Shown piece after piece: positions 1 through 12,140 of a DNA stretch of 64,000 nucleotides. Position 1 is the stretch's first letter; every line of letters starts with the position of its first letter. Origin of the DNA: Nemophila menziesii. Lineage: Eukaryota; Streptophyta; Magnoliopsida; Boraginales; Hydrophyllaceae. The translations under genes and the position numbers were made by a program. Under the pieces are notes generated by a model, which worked only from the letters and a program-made list of their open reading frames with translations, did no database searches and had not been told where the DNA came from. Where the stretch lies: assembly GCA_029959085.1 (NCBI GenBank), contig JARWIR010000035.1, positions 5,686,501 to 5,750,500 of the forward strand, read 5' to 3'.

Positions 1-260
1 ATTAATCAATACGGGTAGTTCAGTATATTTATCGTTTGCTTCTATAGTTGATAAGATGAAAATCTATTGACAAAAATTTTGGGGACTAACCGTAGGGTCA
101 AAAGGGATAAAATATTAATGTTGTTCGGCTCTGCTAAATGGTGGATAACAGATACGAGTGAAAGTACCACTCAATCTGGATCCCATGATCCATGCTTGAT
201 TAATCGAGGCTTGGTGGTTGAATTCATCGTTGGAGAGGAGGAATTGGAGATGAGGCAATA
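1..260 (+). mobile_element. Tail of a Ty3/gypsy protease-region relic (copy A)
   Basis: This is the downstream part of the degenerate frame that is complete at 48517-48991. It starts inside the motif that follows the protease active site (ILINTGSSVYL in copy B). After an in-frame stop near base 67 the frame continues with a hydrophobic segment (LVVEFIVGEEE) that may correspond to a protease beta-strand. No intact gag or pol frame surrounds it. It is a dead fragment whose identity rests on copy B. Confidence 0.5.
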
Positions 261-644
261 AAGTCTTGATAGGGATAATCCGGAATTTGAACTCAAAATT
301 TGAGGTGGACTTAATACGAATAACGTGAATCAAGGTACACGCCAATTTATTTATGAAGATGGAAAGATTTTACCTAATCCATGGAAATTATGAACATCTG
401 CTCAAATTTTATAAATAATTCATCTCTAGGGAGGAAAATGGGTTTGTGAATATAATTGGGTAAAATGTCAATATAATGCCTCGTCACACTCTTTTTCCTC
501 ACTATTGGGGGGGGGGGGGGTTAATGACGTGAATGATGATTAAGAATGATGTTTGCTTTATATTAGATTTGAATCTTACCATTAGTTAAAATTATTTACT
601 ACGACTATAAATTATGTTCACCTGTAATTATGACAACCTAAATT

Positions 645-1145
645 AAATCTAAACAAGATCGAATAAACCTTATGATGGTTTTCAAAGTATTAATTTCAAT
701 TGGTTAAACTCAGAGAGTTACCAATAGGTTCGTTAAAGCTTATGAAGGCTATCAAAGTAGAAAATTAAGATGGTTAAGCTTAGAGAGTTACTAAGTAACT
801 CGATTAAACATAATAAACAAAGTGAAAACATGAGTTGGTTAAACTCAAAGAGTTACCAACAAGCTCTAATAAACCCTACAAATGTTATCGAAGCAAAAAA
901 CCTAAGTTAGTTCAACTTAGAGAGTTACCAACAAGCTCTATTTAACCTTATAAAGTCTATAAAATAAAATAAAAACTAAGTTGTTTTGGCTTAGATAGTT
1001 ACCAACAAGTTCGATTTAACATTACAAAGTTTATCAAATAAAAAACCTAAGGTTGTTATACTTGGAAAGTTACTAGCAAGCTCGACTAAACCCTATGCAA
1101 GGTTATCAAAATTGAAACCTCATTTGGTCAAACTCAAATAACAAC
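645..1145. repeat. Degenerate ~70-bp minisatellite, about seven copies (copy A)
   Basis: The phrase 'ctcagagagttaccaa' recurs, with drift, near 711, 783, 846, 919, 992, 1063 and 1133, a spacing of 65-75 bp. Each unit also carries a 'gctcgattaaaccctat' segment and an 'aaggttatcaaa' segment. Units differ at many positions, so the array is old. No coding potential. It recurs at 49372-49872. Confidence 0.85.
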
Positions 1146-2140
1146 ACGATGGATCAATTATTTAAGCAAGATTCCCAAAAGTCAAAATTTAAGATTGGAA
1201 AAATTAAGTTACCAAAAGAGTTAGGTTACATCCCATCAATAATCATCAAAATTAAATTCAAACAGGTTAAAATCGAGGAGCTGTCCACATAATTGATTAA
1301 ATCCATATAAGGATTCTTGAAGAAAAATATAAGTCATTTGAAAATTAGAATTATTAAGCGGATCCATTTGATATTTTATAATGAAGGTTCACAACACCAA
1401 GCATATGATACATAAAAGGATCCACATAGTTGGAAATCCATTGTCCCTCAGATGAGACATCTGAATATTGATTAGGTTAGATAGGTTTATACGTATATAT
1501 TCGATTTATAACAAAGGTCATAATTTCCTCTTTGTTAGACAAACATATCAAGATTAATAATCTTCACCAATAATCTAAATAAATAATGTTCATTGTATGC
1601 AAAAAGTAATAGAGGAAACAAATCCAGCAAATAAGTTATGAATAATACTAGATTATATATAAGAAGTTGAAGTCTTGGGCTCATACAAAACAAAAGGAGA
1701 ACACATCACCCATAAAGACTACAAAATGAAAATAAAAATTAAGCCCAACAACCTAAAAGAATAGTTTTGGGGTTTTGAATGAAATATAGCTCGGTAGCTA
1801 CTTGTCTAATATCTTTCTAATAGTGAAACACAGTCATGCCAAAAAGCCTAAACAAAGTAGCTGATGGTGAACATGTGTATCTAAACATGATCATGAGGAA
1901 AGTCACCTTTAGTAACTTTGCAAACAGATAAAGAGTGAAAAACCTTCATGTAAATAGTTGGGATCAATATGTTGTCCATAACTAAGGAACCAAACAAAAT
2001 AGCGGTTATATTATTTTTTCATTATTTCAGGAGCAAAAACCACATTAGGACTCCTCAAGATGAGTATACACATGAGCTATACACTAATATCTTCCTTTGT
2101 GGTAAGAAAAGCCAGAGAAGTTTCCTTTGTTATTATGCTA

Positions 2141-2394
2141 CTCCCTCTGTCCACTTATGTTTGTCCTACTTTTTGTGGCACAAGTCTTAAATAAGACATT
2201 AACTACATACTATTTTTACTATATTACCTTTATTCATTAAATATAAGGTAATTTATTACACCATTGTTTTTAACTAATTAACTAGGGGTGATATTGGAAA
2301 CATTGGGATAAAAAAGTCTTGATAATGTAAAAGGACAAATATTGTTGGACACCTCTTTTTAGAAATAAGGACAAATAAAAGTGGACAGGGGGAG
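2141..2394. mobile_element. Stowaway-type MITE (Tc1/mariner), 254 bp (copy A)
   Basis: It begins ctccctctgtccactta and ends aagtggacagggggag, which are inverted complements with a few mismatches. It is flanked on both sides by TA (2139-2140 and 2395-2396), the target duplication of Tc1/mariner elements. The CTCCCTC terminus is the Stowaway signature. There is no coding sequence, so it would need a transposase in trans. Confidence 0.85.
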
Positions 2395-3207
2395 TATTAA
2401 TTTATCTACCATAAATGCTCGAGTAATCAGTTGACACCTACTTTTTAAAGTAAAAAGGCAAAGGAGTATTTGGAATATGAATAAAAGAAGATGAGAAGTT
2501 TGGAATAACTACAGAAAGGGGTCATAATGATGTGTCTAAAGCATGGGACACACGTGTACCGTCATAATTATAGAAGCAATAAATTTTAATTGTGCATTAA
2601 CTTCATAGAAGGTTACATAAGGCATATCCTTGTAAACAAAAACTTATCTTTGTTACTAAAAGAGAAGTGTAATTCGCACTCAACTATGATTGGGGAATGG
2701 TAAGTGGTTGGGGAGTACGAGCCCAATTTTTTATCTTCTTCAAGACACAAATTATCCTAATTGAGAGTTGAACATAGTTGAGGATATTGGGCGATGATCT
2801 GACACTTTGACAAGTCTCTTGAATTAATATCATGGCAACCTAAGGATTGGTGAATTCAAGTTCTCTAATGAGCCGTTTCCTTATTTAATTGCTTCATGAC
2901 CTGGCCCAACTAGTCCTAAAAAGAAACATTCTTCTTGAGTGACCTTTAGTTTACGGCACACACTATCAACTCAGATTTAATTTGGTCATTGAAATCAGAT
3001 TCCTGAAAATATGCTCGAAGGAATCGTGCTCGTGACTCGTGAGGAATTATGGCAAAGAGCTTTGTCAAAATAAAATTCAGAAGGAAATTTGTCCATATCC
3101 ATGTATTTGACATATATATTACCTCGTGATAGGTTATATCCACTTGAAGAATGTGAATTTGTTTTCTTCTTAAAGAAAGAAGAATCTTGAACGTGGTGTA
3201 AAATGAG

Positions 3208-3783
3208 TTGGGATGGCAATGGTTAGAATATTAACCGTAACCGATGGATATCCAATCCGATAAAAATCTGTTAGTGAAATCGATGGTTCATCCATGAGGA
3301 TTTGGTTCTCACAAAAGGTACTGATGGATAATCTGTTAGGATTTGGTTTTTTACAATAATCCAACGGGTAATTCAAAAATCCGAATAAAGTATAATATAT
3401 ATATATATATATATATAAGATATTCTATATATACAAAAGTCATACATAATATTGATCAAATAAAATTATTCCATACATTAAACACCTAATAGATTTTATC
3501 TAGTTTATTACTATATTGACTAATATCAATTTATGGTCACACAATAATGAAGTAGCTAATTTATAGTTGTAAAAAAATTATAAGAATTTTTTAATATAAA
3601 ACTTATAGAACAATTACGGATTCGAATTAACCACGGATAATCTGCATCCGTCGTGGATGCGGATTTGGTAAATTATTCTAAAATCCGATGGTTAATGGAT
3701 GTGGATTTGGTTATCGTTTTTCTTAATGGATGTGCATGTGGTTATGCCATTTTTTGAGGATATCCGATCCATTGTCATCCCTA
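3208..3783. mobile_element. hAT-type non-autonomous element, 576 bp (copy A)
   Basis: The ends are ttgggatggcaatgg and ccattgtcatcccta, a 15-bp terminal inverted repeat with two mismatches. The flanks are aaaatgag (3200-3207) and aaaatgat (3784-3791), an 8-bp target duplication with one change, as hAT transposases leave. The interior is AT-rich, contains an (AT)n run at about 3393-3417, and has subterminal repeats of the 'gatatccgatcc' and 'ggatttggtta' type on both sides. No transposase frame. Confidence 0.8.
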
Positions 3784-4230
3784 AAAATGATCCACTTGTT
3801 TAATGTGTGATGTGGAAATTATCCTTAGCAGATATCTAAGCCAAGAGATCATGTATTGATACCCAATGTATGGTGACACCAATTTAAAATTATAAATCTA
3901 AAAAGATAATAAATCATGGTCTAGGAATGCGGAAGACGTGGTTTCATAATTACGTAGAGAAAAGTTTGAAGTTATATAGACAGTTACACATCCAACAAAA
4001 TGATGTATCCTTATAACGTGCATAAACGATAGATTCATACGAGAAAATAATCGATGAAAAAGTTATGATACTTATAAATATCACTAGAAGTATTTACAAA
4101 AGAAAATAAAAATTAAAAAAGTCATACGAGATTATGGAATTCAAACCAAAGCCACAAAAGGGATGGTAAACTAAGAGAATCAGGTATCCATTTCCTCGTT
4201 AAGTGGATCACAAGAAGGGCTCGCAGAATC

Positions 4231-4940
4231 TTAAACTTCAAGAGGGTTTGGAGGAATATGGAAAAACTCCAAAGGAATAGTTAAACCCAATCCCTCGTGT
4301 TGAAATAACAATCCATCCAGCTGAAGTGACCATCGCATCAAAGATTGCTCAAACTCTTCAAAAGCCTTAAAATCAATGACAAATTTAAAACTAGCTTCCT
4401 CGTGAAGTCGAGGATCATGGTCTACGATATTTTGCAATACCAATAAATTTAAGTTGCATATTCTTAAGTTCTTCTCTAATTCTCCACGAGCGTGATTCAT
4501 CGAGACACCTATAAATTTAAAAGTACCCTCACTTCATCAAAAGATTTTTGGTTAGTATCCATTTGATCCGAAATGAAATTGTTTAAATCTTTTATCATAC
4601 CAAACTCCTCGTTAATTTTACTTCTATCCTTATGAAATTTTGTGCCTATTTGCTTTGACAAGTCATTGGCCACTTGAAGCATTATAATGCAATCTTCAAT
4701 GAGATTAAATGGATCATCCACTGAGTCATGTTGATGAATTGGGATGTTCTCCTTTATTAAAACCCAATCAGACTCATAAACTCTATAGTTGAGGAAGGAG
4801 AAAAACTCCGACCACACTCTTATATGACTAGTCAATACATGACACTCATTATGGCAATATATATACGAGCACAAAAGAAAAATTCTAATACAAAAGAAGA
4901 ATATCTGCTTGCTAGGGTAGAGCATATCTAGGTTTAGCAC
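4231..4940 (-). pseudogene. Unidentified broken gene: two abutting open frames (copy A)
   Basis: On the minus strand, 4940-4509 (143 codons) is followed directly by 4500-4231 (89 codons) in another frame, suggesting one gene with a frameshift around 4500-4509. The first part has an N-terminal hydrophobic stretch (residues ~12-30) then a polar, acidic region. The second part is leucine/glutamate rich. I recognise neither. Position 4341 differs between the copies and changes Leu to Met in the second frame. It could be a relic of a host gene or of a transposon accessory frame. Confidence 0.35.
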
Positions 4941-6278
4941 CGGGTTAGATTTTTACTAACCTTGGATTGTAACATCCCGGGTTGGGTTTTAAAAAATCCA
5001 ACCCTAGTTCTTTTTCCTCATCCTGGTTGGGTTCAAATCACTGGGTTGACCCGAATTACATACCGGGTTGATTCAGGTTTGTTTGCATTAAATAAATATT
5101 TTTTTAACTTTTTTTATTATGTTAGGCCTAAAATTATTCTGAATCACAAAGCTACACTACTTAACAGTAATTTATATTAAAATGACAACTACTAAAACTG
5201 ACAAACAATCACTCTATGCTTTTAGAAATACAAATGCGTCATGCTCTGTTAATGATGCTTGTCAATCTAGATAAAAAAAGGAACAAAATTGAGTTAATAT
5301 TATTAATAAATAAAGTTCCAAATCATTTATGAAAAATTGACATGAAGCATCAAAAGAGTGAAAATCTGGGATGGAGAGATACTCAATATATATATATATA
5401 TATATACTATTAACCTTACTCATGTTATAAGAGAATTGTAAACCATACCGAATAAGTCAAGATATCCAATTGCGTTTGGCTGTTGTAGTAAATTTGCAAA
5501 TAGATATCCTAGAAATAGTTGATCTTGGATCATTTTCAACCTGAGCAAGCACATTTCAAGCTAGGGAATTCTAAATGAATAGCTTTGATCCTTTACTTTT
5601 GATGAGCATTAACAATATTAGGGACCCAGCAAAGTTGAGTGTAAAAAAGGAATCTCACCTTATGCTTTAACATAATTTATTGTATTACTAGTATAAAATT
5701 CACTTATTAAGTGAGGTAAAGAGGAAGCCATTTTTCTCAGATTTGTTCGAAATATATATTATACACAATGCATATACTAAAAGAGCCATGTAATTCAACA
5801 CTTCCAATAATCAAGAAAATAAATCACAAAACAAATCAAAAAAGTTAAATACTCAAGGAAGAAGAGAATACTAGATTAGAACCATGGATTAGGAATAGGT
5901 GTGATAAAAAATTAGCCCATTATATTAGATATGAAACCACAAATCACAAAATAATAAAAAAAATTAAATATAAAAAATTTACCATTAGAAAAAGACCAAT
6001 GGAAAATAGGAATTTCTCTAGCCATGATATAATATGAACAAGAAGTTAATGTTAAGGTTTGGGCGTCGATAAGAGGCGAGGGAAGTTAGGATTAAAGTTT
6101 GGGTTAGGGTTGTTTTGGTAGGTTATCTGATTTTTTGTGTAATGGGGTTGCTTTTGATAGATTGGATTCTTGAATGAATTTGATTCAATATTCATTATTT
6201 TGTAATCTATGTATTGTGTAGATATAAAACGTAACAAAGAAATGAGATGGAGTTTATATGATATAAAACATAACAAAT

Positions 6279-6372
6279 GAAATGGGTTGGGTTTTGGAAC
6301 AAAAAATAAAAAAAGAAATGGGTTGGGTTTTGGAACAAAAAATAAAAAAAAGAAATGGGTTGGGATAGTGCT
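6279..6372. repeat. 36-37-bp tandem repeat, 2.5 copies
   Basis: The unit 'gaaatgggttgggttttgg' plus a 'aacaaaaaataaaaaaa' tail starts at 6279, 6315 and 6352; the third copy is partial. It makes a reverse frame appear to encode repeated PKPNPF motifs, which is a by-product of the repeat. It recurs at 55004-55097. Confidence 0.8.
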
Positions 6373-7439
6373 GAGTGTACGGGTTGGGTTATCTATTTTT
6401 CTATTTTTATAACATCGATCATTATAGCTTTGCTTTATGCTTTTTTTAATCAACCCGTTACATGCTTATCCCATTACACGGGTTGAGCCTAACTCTGACC
6501 TAGTTGACTCGGGTTCCTTTTATTTGACCAAGTTGCCTCGGTCAATGCTCAATTCTAACTAACATCTAACTCCAAAGAATTAGAAGCATCATTCGAAGAT
6601 TGGGTGAAAAGACAAAAGTTAAGCAGATCGGCCATTAACCTTTGATATGACATATTTGGGAACACGGAGATGCTTAGAGTCCGGACCCAAACCCCTCACA
6701 TCCAGAGAATGAGGTACAAACAAAGCCTTGAAGGATATTTTCCCTTTCTTTTGCTGCAATGCCAAAGAAGTATGGTGATTGGTAACCAAGGATTGAGTTA
6801 GCTAAAATATGGTCAATGTTATCAATAGGAGAAATGACCAACGCCTTATTACTATCATCAATGACCTGCAAAGAGGGATTAGTTAGGTTATCAAAGAGTA
6901 TGTTAGGGTATCAATCATCGTGCCTTTACTTGCTCCTTAACTCAAGAAGTTGAAAAAAACACATACAACATGCAATCCTCAAAAAAATCAGAGATATCAT
7001 TATTATATTCTCAAGGATGCTTAGATGTACACATATATTCTTTTCATCCTCGAGAAGATAATAAAGAGATAATTGATCTAGTAGTACAATATATAAGTTT
7101 ATTAAGGCATTAGTGTATAATGATAACATAAACATACCATACATAACAATTGTTGTAAATATATAAGTAAGATATACTGATGTACCATATACAAGACATA
7201 GGAATGGGATAAATCATCCATTTTATTAACTTTAAGAAACTATTGACAAAGGACTATTGTATTTACAAAATTCTCAAGCATAGTTAGTAGGATATGAAGA
7301 TATTGATTATCTCACCTTTCCTCATTGAAAAAGTAAAAACATGGATGCTTTTTATTTTTTTAGTGGTAGTGTGATATTTGGGCTTTCTACAAAGCAAATT
7401 ATTTATGTCACTTTATTAAATTATATCGAGATACATGCA

Positions 7440-7647
7440 CTTTATTTATCAAGCTTGGAATTTGTTAGATTGAAATATTTGATTCAATATATTAACAAAG
7501 CCTATCACATATCAAGACAGACAGTTCAACAATATTATATGAACTTTATTTATCAAACTTGGAATATGTTAGATTAAGATATTTGATTCAATATATTAAC
7601 AAAGCCTCTCACATACCAAGAAAGATAGTTCAACAATATTGTATGAA
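7440..7647. repeat. 104-bp tandem duplication
   Basis: 7440-7543 and 7544-7647 are two diverged direct copies. Both begin 'ctttatttatcaa.cttgga' and contain 'gatttgattcaatatatta' type sequence followed by 'gttcaacaatatt.tatga'. They sit just upstream of the hAT element. No function visible. Confidence 0.8.
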
Positions 7648-7767
7648 GATAATGTTCCATGTATTATTCAAATAAATGGAGGATATAATAAAGGTGACAT
7701 TCAAGTTTTTTTTTCTATAGAAAATGCTTCTATTAAATAAATAAATGTAATATCCAATTGTTACAAG

Positions 7768-8476
7768 TCAACCTGGCTAACGGTACCGGACCGGACCGAA
7801 GCTACAGTGCGAAGAGAACCAGACCTATGTTACAGCTAACGGTTCGGTTCTTGATAAAAAAATAGTGCTGCCTAAAGACCGGTCCGAACCAGACCGAACC
7901 GTTAAGCTGCTATATAATTGTTTTTTTCATTATACATATAGATGATAGTTATACTTGAAATTAGTAGTGATGATATTTCTTGCATTTGTATTTTTCATTT
8001 TCTGATAAAAATATAGATGATAGCTAAAGAAAATGGGAAAGGAGAGTTCATAAATCGCCGGATGGTTCTGGAGCTCAATGACTATGTTGAATCTGGAGCA
8101 AATCCTCGTCGTAGTCCTTGAATCTCCACCTTTGGGAGAGACTTTGTTATAGTTTGTTATGTAATACTTTTGACTCAGTAAAATTCAATCCCATCTTATC
8201 ACCAAGACTACTCCCAACCACTTCAAAAATCTATCAACCTTATAGTTTGGTATGTAATGTTACTATGTATTAAAAATATTTGTATGTTAGGAACCGGACC
8301 GGACTTGGACCCGGAACCAGACCCGGTAGTGGCGGTCCCATAACAGATCGGTTCTTTCCTTCAAGCCACCAAGAACCGGTCCGAACCGAAACCGGTAAGG
8401 AAGGACCGGTAAGCCATGACTGATATGGCCCAGGTCCGCTAAGAACTGGCCCGAAATGGACCGTTAGCCAGGTTGA
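7768..8476. mobile_element. hAT-type non-autonomous element, 709 bp (copy A)
   Basis: It has a perfect 17-bp terminal inverted repeat: tcaacctggctaacggt at the left and its exact complement at the right. It is flanked by a perfect 8-bp direct repeat, gttacaag (7760-7767 and 8477-8484). The subterminal regions are dense in ccggacc/ggtccgg-like motifs in both orientations, far more GC-rich than the AT-rich middle. That pattern is typical of hAT transposase-binding ends. No transposase frame. Copy B differs by one base (8305). Confidence 0.9.
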
Positions 8477-10076
8477 GTTACAAGCAACCCAAGGTGGAAT
8501 TAGCCAAGTTGCGGACCGAGAGAAATTTTCACTAAGAAGTAAAAGACAAACAAAAGAAAAAGTTCCACCGATATCAAATTAAAGAAAAAACACATAACCT
8601 ACAAAACAAGACCCTTCACAATAATTACAACATCTGCTGTAAAAATTAGTAGTCGTTCTCAGCCATCATGTACAATCCTCCATCCCAACTAACATGATAT
8701 TCTCATTTCGGCATAGTCGTGGCTAAAAATAAGTTTTAACACAAGTATTGGTAAGATCACCATCATTCACATTAGTCTCCTAGGAAACTGACAACTTTCC
8801 AAAAAGAAAATAAAGGAATTACTCCTTGATAAACTGCACAAGGTGATCTGATCATCAAAAAATAGAGAATTGAGGAGTGACCATTTTACAAGATATGAGA
8901 TTCGGCTACTAAAACGTACAATGTTGTTCGCCAAAAAAGGAAGAGTCTTTGGGATAACATCTAAAATCACCAAAACACATCTTTGCCATAGATATTTTCT
9001 CGAATAAGCCAAACTCTTAGGGAACCAAATAATCAAAGACGGTTTATATATTCTTACACCAAAGCTATATTCATACATGACTTACAAAAGAAAGGTAATG
9101 TACACATATATCAAATTTGATCAAGGATATTAGCTACCACAATGTCTAAAAATTAAAATATAAGATTAGAATTTATCGCCTTAGATATTTACTTTGACTT
9201 GTACACTAGAAGGAGAGATTAATATGTTTTGCATTGACTAGGTTTTATGCCATTGGGTTTTACTAGTAAGGATTTTAATGAGAAGCTATCAAATACGTAG
9301 TTGAAATAATTTAAAATATGAGTGCTAGAAAATATAATTATTTAGTGGATATTATTGCATAAAATGCTCTAAAATCATGAAGTTATAAATGAACAGTGGA
9401 ACAAGTTTCCTTTTGTCTTAAAGATTTAAACTTCTCCTTAATAATCTATGATGCTCGTTCCATGATGCTTACCCTACAAGCCAGAAAACCAAAAAGAGGT
9501 ATGATCCTGATGGTCCCTCGACTATCAAGTCAAGATTGTAGTATACAGAGTTTCTAAATGACACTTAGGGCATGGGATAAATCATAAAGGTGAGAAGCGT
9601 GTTATGTGTCTTTGTGATATGGATTCAACGTACCTAAATTAGTAAAAATAAGAGTGATTTATAGGCTAATATTGTTGGTTACATCCAATATTCCTACAAA
9701 ATAATCACCAAGAAGTTATCAAGAAACCTCTTATCACTTGAGGGGCAGTTATATTCCACTCACTCTAATAATTTTCATGAGATCCTCATCTTGTTGCGGC
9801 TCCATAAATCGTCGACTTTCTTTGCCTCGATTTTATGTTTCCGATCATCGTAGGGATTGGTAGCCTCGTCTAGAAGGTTCTCTAGGAGTTGATCTACTTT
9901 TTTGAGGATGTAATTAAAGATGAGAAGGAATCATCGACCTTTGAGGACGAATTGAAATCTATCAATAATGACATTCTTGTGATAAAATCTAGGGTTATTG
10001 ACTTGGAGAGTCCACGAAGGATGGTTGATTTCCTATCAGGTCCAACCTATCTCAAATGTCTGTCCTGCCCTTAGTA

Positions 10077-10235
10077 CCCCATTAATTAGAATTTAATTAC
10101 CAAAACAATATCCTTGATTTCATGCCATTAGTCAAAAATTGGTAACCCATTAATTAGAATTTAGTTACCAAAACAAATTTCCATGATTCCATGCAATTAG
10201 TAAAAAATTAGTAACCTATTAATTAGAGTTTAGTT
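10077..10235. repeat. ~69-bp tandem repeat, 2.3 copies
   Basis: 'cccattaattagaattta.ttacc' recurs at about 10077, 10145 and 10214. The A/B difference at 10141 (G in A, A in B) lies here. Copy B carries the base found at the equivalent place in the next repeat, so slippage or conversion could explain it. Confidence 0.75.
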
Positions 10236-10627
10236 GCATAAATATTCTGTATCGGGTAATGAAAACGGGGGTGGGTAATGTTTGTTTTTGTGATGGGTTG
10301 TCTTTAAAAAATGGTGGTACACGGAACACTGTTTTGATGGCGTGTTCGAGCAAAATGATGGGTTACGCTTTTTGTCGAGTTAACAGGGGGTGGGTTACCT
10401 TTGTTATTTTGATGGTTTGTGCGTTAATATTGATGGTGTATATAAGCTCAACAAGTTTGAACACTAAATATACATTGAGGAAAACAAACTTTTATTGAAC
10501 GGGGAGGCCTAACTCAGTTCTTCTCAGTCGAACGGAGAAGCTCTAGATCCGTCAAATCTTTACTTCTTCGAAACCGCAGTCAATCCGATTTGATTGGGGT
10601 TTGTGTTGTTGTTTAAGCCTTTATCTA

Positions 10628-11050
10628 TAAGATTTTGTTTGTAGATATCTTGAAATTAGATGGGTGGTGATTGGAAAAATGAGGGTTGTTACCATCGCAG
10701 GGGGAGGGAGGTGGAGGTGGAGGAGCGGCAGCTCGAATGCGATACTCCGAAAAGTTTTTACGGATATCTTCTAATGTAGCCGTTTTGGAAGGTGAATTAG
10801 GAGCGCCGATATTGGTGGTGGAAGAGACTTTCTAAGGTTTGGGTGGTGGAGAAGAATTGGGAGAATGTTATGGTTGCTTGAGGCTGGCTTTGACGTCGTT
10901 GAAGTAAGATGAAACTGATGATTTCGATTGCGGTGGTGATGGATTCGCTTCGTCATCACTGTCAGAGAGGGTAGATTTGAATAAATGGCTGTCCTCGTTG
11001 TCGGAGGGGGTGCAAGAGAAGAAACCAGATTGGATGTCATTAAGATGTAT
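10628..11050 (-). pseudogene. Broken N-terminal gene fragment, serine/proline-rich, two internal stops (copy A)
   Basis: Read from 11050 down to 10628 one frame gives a natural-looking protein: an acidic Ser/Asp segment (SDSDDEANPSPPQ), then SSVSSYFNDVKASLKQ, then SKTATLEDIRKNFSEYRIR, then a six-proline run. It is interrupted by stops at 10868-10870 and 10832-10834 and ends at a stop at 10625-10627. Composition and local GC differ from the surroundings, which suggests a captured exon or a decayed gene. It vaguely resembles the N-terminus of plant mitochondrial ribosomal small-subunit proteins, an impression only. The longer open frame on the same strand (11040-10771) is a +1 shadow rich in His and Leu. 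Confidence 0.45.
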
Positions 11051-11696
11051 GCTACTTAAATGGAATTAGTTAATTGCGTTAATCATGTAAAGATTAGATA
11101 TTATCTGATTATGGTGAAAGGTAACGATAGAATATTATAAAATTCGCTGGACCTGCTAGGGGAAAAATCAATGGCTGGACTTGATGGGTTGGATAGTTAG
11201 GTTGTAGGACTTAATGAGCTAATATCTCTAAACTCTATTAGTTGGAGGCTGCATGTTCTTGAGTTAATATGTCGAGAGATTGAGACATTTAAAAAATGCC
11301 CGATGTCAAGTAAACAGAAGATGCCTCCACTTTTGTACATGGTGAGTTTGGTAAACAAGTTATTTTAGGTATATTGTGTTCGGATGTAGTATAAGATGAT
11401 CGATAATACGTACTGAAGATATGCTCTACTGTGAAATATATTCTATCACAAATATTAAAAATTTATTGTTATATTCTATGTAATAATTTTCTGTATTTCT
11501 AAATAATGTAAAAATAATATTTGGATGGTATATCTCATTATTTAGAGCCAATTATAGATCAATGCCTATTAAAAATCTTATTTTGAAAAAGATGCCTAGA
11601 ATACGATACTTTATAGAAAACAGCCTCATCCCAAACTACCCTTATAATTAACAATTAAAAAACAAAAATAGAAAAAATAAAACAGAAACTAATAAG

Positions 11697-12060
11697 CACA
11701 CGCGCACGTCCGTGAATTTTTTTTAAATCGTCATAACTAATTTTAAAAAAATCAAAAATTTATATATATGGATAAAGCAAATTAATATTTACGTTTATGA
11801 TTTTTTTTCGGGATTTTTTGATTTTTTTGAATTTTTTAATTCACAAACACGGAATTCATGTTTTAAACATGGAATTTCGTGTCTGCGGAAAAAAAAAATT
11901 TAAAAAAACTTAAAAAATTTTAATAATCAAAAAAATCAAAAAAATCATAGACGTAAATATTAATTTGCTTTATCCAAAAATGCAATTTTTTTAATTTTCG
12001 GATTTTTTTTGAATTAGTTATGACGATTTAAAAAAATAAATTCACTTACGCGTGCGTGTG
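11697..12060. repeat. Long imperfect palindrome / foldback MITE, ~364 bp (copy A)
   Basis: The outer ends cacacgcgcacg and cgcgtgcgtgtg are inverted complements. Further in, 'aaatcgtcataactaattt' pairs with 'gaattagttatgacgattt', 'ggataaagcaaattaatatt' pairs with 'aatattaatttgctttatcc', and the centre (about 11850-11885) pairs acacggaattcatgttt with aaacatggaatttcgtgt. Almost the whole span could form one hairpin. No coding frame. I could not define a target duplication. Confidence 0.85.
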
Positions 12061-12071
12061 ATGAAATTAGT

Positions 12072-12140
12072 AGGTGGTGGTGGTGGAGGTTGTGATGGTT
12101 GTGGTGGTGGAGGTGGTGATGGTTGTGGTGGTGGAAGTAC
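12072..12140. repeat. GGT-rich imperfect microsatellite
   Basis: Runs of ggtggtggtgg interrupted by 'aggttgtgatggttgt', directly after the palindrome. A transcript here would be G-rich on the plus strand. No gene assigned. Confidence 0.7.

Noticed and set aside
5385..5407. AT microsatellites (also near 31427, 33266 and 37917)
   Set aside because: Ordinary simple repeats; only noted where their length differs between copies or helps date units.
6052..6453. 133-codon minus frame with repeated PKPNPF motifs
   Set aside because: The repeats come from the 36-bp tandem repeat at 6279-6372; the rest is low-complexity Phe/Asn/Lys sequence with no domain.
6440..6560. Clusters of gggttgggtt / cgggttga motifs from about 4940 to 6540, possibly element ends
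   Set aside because: I could not find matching inverted ends or a target duplication.
8767..9078. 103-codon minus frame
   Set aside because: Low-complexity hydrophobic composition, no motif, no splice context; likely chance.
10771..11040. 89-codon minus frame rich in His and Leu
   Set aside because: It is a +1 shadow of the more protein-like broken frame at 10628-11050.
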